A DNA stretch of 45,589 nucleotides from Acidimicrobiaceae bacterium (lineage in GTDB: Bacteria > Actinomycetota > Acidimicrobiia > Acidimicrobiales > Aldehydirespiratoraceae). The notes under the pieces are model-generated. The model searched no databases, was not told the DNA's origin, and worked only from the letters and a program-made list of their open reading frames with translations. Made by a program: the position numbers and the translations under genes. Positions 42,056 through 45,589 of this stretch are shown here, piece after piece (the stretch's first letter is position 1; each line of letters opens with the position of its first letter). The DNA is taken from the NCBI GenBank assembly GCA_009842325.1, contig VYFQ01000013.1, positions 1-45,589 on the forward strand, given 5' to 3'.

Positions 42056-42080
42056 ACCCGTTCAGCGCCCGCGCGAGCGC

Positions 42081-42782
42081 CTAGCCCTCCTCGTCCTCGC
42101 CCTCGTCCCCGGCAGGCGAAGTGGTGGTGGTCGCCGGGGCGAAGTCGGGCTGGTACTGCTCGTAGGCGCTCGTTCGGAGAACCGAGCCGGGCTCGGCGTC
42201 GGCGTCGCTGGTGGGGACGGACACCTCCTGGCCGTCGAGCAGGATCCGCACGCCGTCGACGCCCTCGGTTGCGGAGGCTGTGAACACCAACTGGGCCGCC
42301 GCGAACTCGAGCTCGTCGGCCGAGGGTGGCTGATCCTCACCCTCCGGCGACAGGTGCACGATGTCGACGGTGGCTACGCCGTCGACCACCGAGGCGCTCA
42401 GGATCTCGAACAGCTCCAGGGTGTTGAAGTAGCCGGCGTCCGATTCCTCAGGCGAGGCTGCCTCCCCGAACAGCGTCGCCAGCACATCCTCCAGCGTGGC
42501 GCTGCGGTTCACCTGGCGCTCCACCTCCACCACGATTGTGCGCTCGATGTCCTGGGGGTTCGTCAGCAGGAAGACGCTCCGGGGCTCGGTCAGGAGCGGA
42601 GCGGGAACCGTGGTGGTCGTGGATGCGGTGAACCCGGGCCTGAGGCTCTCCGGCAACTCCTCTGGATCGATGGCCTGCGCTGTCTCATCGGTCGGCAGCC
42701 CGCAGCCAGCAGCCGCGGCCAGAACTAGGACGGCCCAAAGCCCGATACCGCACCGGCGGGCGCGGCGGAGCAGCCGCCTCAC
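42081..42782 (-). CDS. GerMN-domain lipoprotein (LpqB-like position)
   Basis: A 233-residue secreted lipoprotein: basic N terminus, hydrophobic segment and lipobox AAAAGC with the lipid-carrying Cys27. A Thr/Ser-rich linker follows (TASTTTTVPAP), then a GerMN domain from VFLLTN to VRILLDGQEVSVP (about residues 68-192). It ends in a Thr-rich then acidic tail. It is the last gene of the mtr operon: its GTG overlaps the histidine kinase stop. In other actinobacteria the third gene encodes LpqB, which has GerMN plus a beta-propeller and modulates MtrA/MtrB; this one is the GerMN part only. Confidence 0.87.
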   Translation of the reverse strand: MRRLLRRARRCGIGLWAVLVLAAAAGCGLPTDETAQAIDPEELPESLRPGFTASTTTTVPAPLLTEPRSVFLLTNPQDIERTIVVEVERQVNRSATLEDVLATLFGEAASPEESDAGYFNTLELFEILSASVVDGVATVDIVHLSPEGEDQPPSADELEFAAAQLVFTASATEGVDGVRILLDGQEVSVPTSDADAEPGSVLRTSAYEQYQPDFAPATTTTSPAGDEGEDEEG

Positions 42783-44233
42783 GGCGCGAAAGCCTCCTCG
42801 GACTCATCGTCCGCGGTGGCCACCGGCAGCTCGACGACGAAACGGGCGCCCCTGGTCGCGTTCGGGCGGTCCTCCACCCAGACCCGGCCGCCGTGCAGTC
42901 CCACGTGCTCGGCAACCAGGGCCAGTCCCAGGCCCGATCCTGAGTCCTTGCCCCGCCGCCCTCCGGCTCGGCCCCGGTGGAAGCGGTCGAAGATAAGGGT
43001 GCGCTCCGCGGGGACCACTCCCGGGCCGTTGTCCTCTACGCCGAGACGCACCAGGCCGTCGTGCCGGTCGAGGTTCACCCGAACCTCGCCGTTGCCGTAC
43101 TTGGACGCGTTCTCGACCAGGTTCGACACCACCCGGCCGAGGCGGCGCTTGTCGGCCAGCAGCACCGTGGTCTCCATGCCGGGGGCGACCTCGAAGTCGA
43201 CCACCGCGGTCGAGTCGAGCCCGAACTGGAAGATAGCGTGCTGCACGAACTCGACGATGTGCACCTCCTCGGCCTCCAGGTCGGCGGTGCCCACGTCGTA
43301 GCGGTTGATCTCCAGGAGATCCTCCACCAGTCGCCGGAACCGGGAGATGTCGTCGCTGAGCAAGTCCAGCGCGGTGCGGCCCCGGTCTCCCAGCTCGTCG
43401 GCAATGTTGTAGAGCACCTCGACCGAGGCCGTCAGGGTCATCAGGGGGGACCGCAGCTCGTGGCTGACCTCGGACGCGAAGCGGGCGTCGCGGGCGATCC
43501 TTTCTTCGAGGGCCCGGGCCATCTCGTTGAACGATGCGGTCAGCGAGGCGAGGTCCGCGTCGTCGGGCGGCGTCAGCCGGGTGTCCAGCGCACCGGCGGC
43601 CAGCGCCTCGGCTGCGGTCCGCACCTTGACCAGCGGGTTGAGCATCCGGCCCGCGGCCCACCAGCCCACGGCCGCGGCGAACATAGTGGTGACTGCGGCC
43701 ACGCCGAAGAGGATGAAGGCCAGCGTGTCCAGCGTGTCCTCGATGTCGTCGAGGGGGGCGGCCTCGAAGTAGATGGCGTCCGTCGGGGGGCCGGGTATGG
43801 GGACGGCGGACACGACGGCGGCCCGGGAGCCGATCGTGGTGCGCATCCGCGCCGGCGTCCCTGACTCGACCAGCTCCAGCAGCGAGGCGGGAACCGTCTC
43901 CCGATTGAACACGAGGGGGTCGGCCGATGTCCACTCATCGCCGACCCGTAGCAGCGGGAACGTGCCCGAGGCCTGCCCCAGTCGCTCGACGATGGCCCGG
44001 CGGCCCTCGTCGTCTGTCTCGGCCGTGAGCTCGTTGCGTACTCGCCGGCCGTTGTTGGCGAACACCGAGAAGGCGGTCTCGTCGCGCTCCTCCAGGAGGT
44101 TCTGGCGGGTCAGGGCCAGGGTGGCGAACGAGATTGTGGACGCCAGCAGCAGCCCGCCGACAGCGAAGGCGGAGGTGATGCGGCGGCGCAGTCCCCGCCT
44201 GACGAAGAGCGGCAGGAGCCTCGGGCGCCGCAC
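42779..44233 (-). CDS. mtrB: Sensor histidine kinase (MtrB-like)
   Basis: A 484-residue membrane kinase. TM1 is about residues 22-43, an extracellular sensor domain spans 44-170, TM2 about 171-194, then HAMP (GRMLNPLVKVRTAAEAL...), the HisKA box SEVSHELRSP with phospho-acceptor His258, and HATPase motifs NLVENASKYG (N box), VEDNGPGVV (G1) and GSGLGLALV (G2). The layout and gene order match actinobacterial MtrB, which controls cell-wall and osmotic genes. GTG at 44233 is the start, 7 nt after the mtrA stop. The sensor domain is compact compared with mycobacterial MtrB. Confidence 0.9.
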   Translation of the reverse strand: MRRPRLLPLFVRRGLRRRITSAFAVGGLLLASTISFATLALTRQNLLEERDETAFSVFANNGRRVRNELTAETDDEGRRAIVERLGQASGTFPLLRVGDEWTSADPLVFNRETVPASLLELVESGTPARMRTTIGSRAAVVSAVPIPGPPTDAIYFEAAPLDDIEDTLDTLAFILFGVAAVTTMFAAAVGWWAAGRMLNPLVKVRTAAEALAAGALDTRLTPPDDADLASLTASFNEMARALEERIARDARFASEVSHELRSPLMTLTASVEVLYNIADELGDRGRTALDLLSDDISRFRRLVEDLLEINRYDVGTADLEAEEVHIVEFVQHAIFQFGLDSTAVVDFEVAPGMETTVLLADKRRLGRVVSNLVENASKYGNGEVRVNLDRHDGLVRLGVEDNGPGVVPAERTLIFDRFHRGRAGGRRGKDSGSGLGLALVAEHVGLHGGRVWVEDRPNATRGARFVVELPVATADDESEEAFAP

Positions 44234-44240
44234 GCGGTCC

Positions 44241-44921
44241 CTACGGCTGGAGCTTGTAGCCCAAGCCGCGCACGGTCACTACATGGCGCGGGTTGGCCGG
44301 GTCGGGCTCGATCTTGGTTCGCAGCCTGCGCACGTGGACATCGACCAGCCTGCCGTCCCCGAAGTATCCGAGGCCCCAGACCCGTTCCAGCAGCACTTCC
44401 CTGCTGAATATCCGGCCGGGGCTCGACGCCAACTCCACCAGCAGCCGGAACTCGGTCTTGGTGAGGTGGGCCTCAGTGCCGGACACCCGAACCACTCCCT
44501 CGTCGGGGAAAATCTGCAGGTCGTTGAAGACGATCTCGCTGCTGCCGTCGTCAGAGGACCGCGCCCGCCGCAGGAGAGCCCGGATGCGGGCTGAGAGCTC
44601 CTTGGGAGCGAACGGCTTGGTGAGATAGTCGTCGGCGCCGGCTTCTAGGCCGGCCACCACGTCGTGAGTGTCGGAACGAGCTGTGATCATCACGATGGGA
44701 ACATCGCTCGACTTGCGTATCGCCCGGCAGATGTCGAACCCGTCGATTCCCGGAAGCATGATGTCGACGAGGACCACGTCGGCGGGCACCCGGTCGAAGG
44801 CGTCCAGAGCCTCCTCGCCGGAGGCGACCTCGTCCACCTCCCAGCCCTCGTCCTCGAGCGCCAGCCGGAGCGCGGTGCGGATGCGCTCGTCGTCCTCCAC
44901 GGTGAGGATCCGGGTGGTCAC
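44241..44921 (-). CDS. mtrA: OmpR-family response regulator (MtrA-like)
   Basis: A 226-residue regulator: receiver domain with TVEDDERIR acidic pocket, phospho-acceptor Asp53 (LVDIMLPG), MITARSD and the invariant Lys in LTKPFAPKEL, then a winged-helix DNA-binding domain (LTKTEFRLLVELASSPGRIFSREVLLERVWG, VDVHVRRLRTKIE, VRGLGYKL). GTG at 44921 is chosen because it overlaps the upstream TGA (GTGA) and follows GGAGGGG by about 11 nt; longer in-frame starts up to 45140 lie within the small membrane protein gene. Phosphorylated by the kinase encoded next. Confidence 0.94.
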   Translation of the reverse strand: MTTRILTVEDDERIRTALRLALEDEGWEVDEVASGEEALDAFDRVPADVVLVDIMLPGIDGFDICRAIRKSSDVPIVMITARSDTHDVVAGLEAGADDYLTKPFAPKELSARIRALLRRARSSDDGSSEIVFNDLQIFPDEGVVRVSGTEAHLTKTEFRLLVELASSPGRIFSREVLLERVWGLGYFGDGRLVDVHVRRLRTKIEPDPANPRHVVTVRGLGYKLQP

Positions 44922-45232
44922 GAGCCCCGACCCCTCCAGGTTTCCCCGACCGGCGGGCCGGCTGCGCCCCGGGGCTGCTGGGCCCGCCACTCGGCGGCCG
45001 CCCTCAGGGTCAGCACGGCCACGACGCCTGTTCCCGCCGCCGCGCCAACGGCAGCACCCAGCCCGACCAGGCCGGCGGTGGTGGTGCAGCCGCCGTCGCA
45101 GCCGAGATCCATCACCGCGAAGCCGATCAAGCCTCCGCACACGCCGGCCACGATGATGGCCGAGAACGCCAGTACCCGGGCCAGGAGCGAGGGAGATGAG
45201 TCGGGCGGCACGGTGCCGCGCTGGTCCAGCAC
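44918..45232 (-). CDS. Small two-helix membrane protein, first gene of the mtr operon
   Basis: A protein of 104 residues, family not recognised. Two hydrophobic helices (about residues 20-43 and 52-74) are joined by a short loop with two cysteines, LGCDGGCTT; the C terminus is basic and Pro/Gly-rich. It overlaps mtrA by GTGA. The start is GTG at 45232, 7 nt after a -10-like TAGGAT; GTG at 45235 with AGGA is nearly as good. An in-frame ATG at 45394 lies in a repeat-rich non-coding region and was rejected. A link to MtrA/MtrB signalling is inference from coupling. Confidence 0.65.
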   Translation of the reverse strand: MLDQRGTVPPDSSPSLLARVLAFSAIIVAGVCGGLIGFAVMDLGCDGGCTTTAGLVGLGAAVGAAAGTGVVAVLTLRAAAEWRAQQPRGAAGPPVGETWRGRGS

Positions 45233-45245
45233 CACCCGAATCCTA
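45233..45245 (-). promoter_or_regulatory. -10 box for the mtr operon
   Basis: TAGGAT (45245-45240 on the minus strand), 7 nt before GTG 45232. TTCCGG 18 nt further up is a weak -35 candidate. Confidence 0.45.
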
Positions 45246-45589
45246 ACCGAGCCCCGGCAACGCCCGGAAAAGGGGCTGATCGATCCAATGATTGACCAAC
45301 CCCAAAGGCTCCGCTGATCTTCTGCCACGCGAACGAGCGCACGATGTCTCAGTGATCCGGGATCACAAGACCCCTGGCATCGGAAGACTCTCAAGCGGCA
45401 TGTTTCCGGCTTCCTCGCTTAGATGAACCGGGGATCGCTAGATCCCTAGACGACAACGCTGCCACTGTCTTCTGGAACCTCCCGACACTTCAGTGATCCG
45501 GGATCACAAGACCCCCATAGACGCGCCTCGATATGAGCCGCCTGACACTCCATGAACTGGCTTTAGTGATCCGGGGACCGCAAGACCCC
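45246..45589. other. Non-coding region upstream of the mtr operon, repeat-rich, cut by window end
   Basis: No convincing gene in about 340 nt. It holds three repeats with a palindromic core (see separate entry) and an inverted repeat GGGATC-GCTA-GATCCC at 45431-45446. Base composition is lower in GC than its neighbours. It could be an operator region, the edge of a mobile element or a small-RNA locus. Confidence 0.6.
45351..45589 (+). repeat. Three direct repeats with palindromic core
   Basis: AGTGATCCGGGATCAC followed by AAGACCCC occurs identically at 45351-45374 and 45492-45515, and in diverged form (AGTGATCCGGGGACCGCAAG then ACCCC) at 45565-45589. The core GTGATCC-G-GGATCAC is a perfect inverted repeat in the first two. 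Start-to-start distances are 141 and 73 nt. Confidence 0.85.

Noticed and set aside
42056..42080. Terminator between pfkA and the GerMN gene
   Set aside because: Only short, imperfect GCGC pairs are visible; not strong enough to call.
45236..45394. Longer form of the small membrane protein starting at 45394
   Set aside because: The added residues fall in a repeat-containing, lower-GC stretch, and a -10 box with a correctly spaced GTG lies at 45232.
45351..45589. CRISPR array at the right edge
   Set aside because: Only three repeats of 24-25 nt, spacings 141 and 73 nt, one repeat diverged, and no cas genes.

Overview
This 45.6 kb window is a gene-dense, high-GC actinobacterial chromosome segment. 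Class Acidimicrobiia is my best guess, but that is inference from gene content only. Supporting signs are an MtrA/MtrB two-component pair with a GerMN lipoprotein, a PimB-type mannosyltransferase, a RamB-like XRE/IrrE regulator divergent from isocitrate lyase, TAnnnT -10 boxes placed 6-8 nt before start codons (leaderless mRNAs), and many GTG starts in GTGA/ATGA stop-start overlaps. I see no prophage, insertion sequence, CRISPR array or plasmid signature. Most genes are core or metabolic.

Layout. 1-1503: the 3' end of a His-rich zinc/manganese ABC importer (binding protein and permease). 1516-5834, minus strand: an operon of NYN-domain nuclease, CobW-type GTPase and amidohydrolase (the last two joined by a 4-nt ATGA overlap), followed by a UbiD-family decarboxylase. 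5951-6255: tRNA-Lys, tRNA-His, tRNA-Arg. 6304-10403: cyclopropane-fatty-acyl synthase, isocitrate lyase and its divergent regulator. 10454-18589: a core cluster phoH, ybeY, CBS/CorC protein, era, uppS, recO, glycyl-tRNA synthetase, dnaG, ending inside tRNA-Asn, then a tRNA with anticodon CAT. 18784-20882: two overlapping acyl-CoA dehydrogenase subunits. 20946-21401: a BCP/PrxQ peroxiredoxin whose peroxidatic cysteine codon is TGA. 21525-23671: an unknown protein, an inositol-monophosphatase-family protein and a DUF4389 membrane protein. 23765-32534: tRNA-Val fused to the start of an enoyl-CoA hydratase gene, a CBS protein, a TrpB2-type enzyme, a three-gene proton-translocating transhydrogenase, an acyl-CoA ligase and a DyP peroxidase. 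32607-35701: a HAD nucleotidase, an oxidoreductase, a coiled-coil zinc-ribbon protein and a membrane protein. 35738-36093: RNase P RNA on the minus strand. 36171-42055: trpD, queG, PimB-like transferase, SRPBCC protein, ROK kinase, phosphofructokinase. 42081-45232, minus strand: small membrane protein, mtrA, mtrB, GerMN lipoprotein. 45233-45589: non-coding, rich in palindromic repeats.

The most notable item is the in-frame TGA at the active-site position of the peroxiredoxin (20946-21401). Sequence on both sides matches BCP/PrxQ, and the next residues keep the resolving cysteine spacing, so selenocysteine is the best reading. No sel genes or tRNA-Sec lie in the window. Second are four loci of a 47-nt interspersed repeat, one of which (two units) is translated as the N-terminal extension of Era. 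Third are gene-boundary oddities: dnaG stops inside tRNA-Asn, the CCA of tRNA-Val supplies the A of a start codon, and a 38-bp tandem duplication creates a 12-codon mini-ORF between a ROK kinase and phosphofructokinase.
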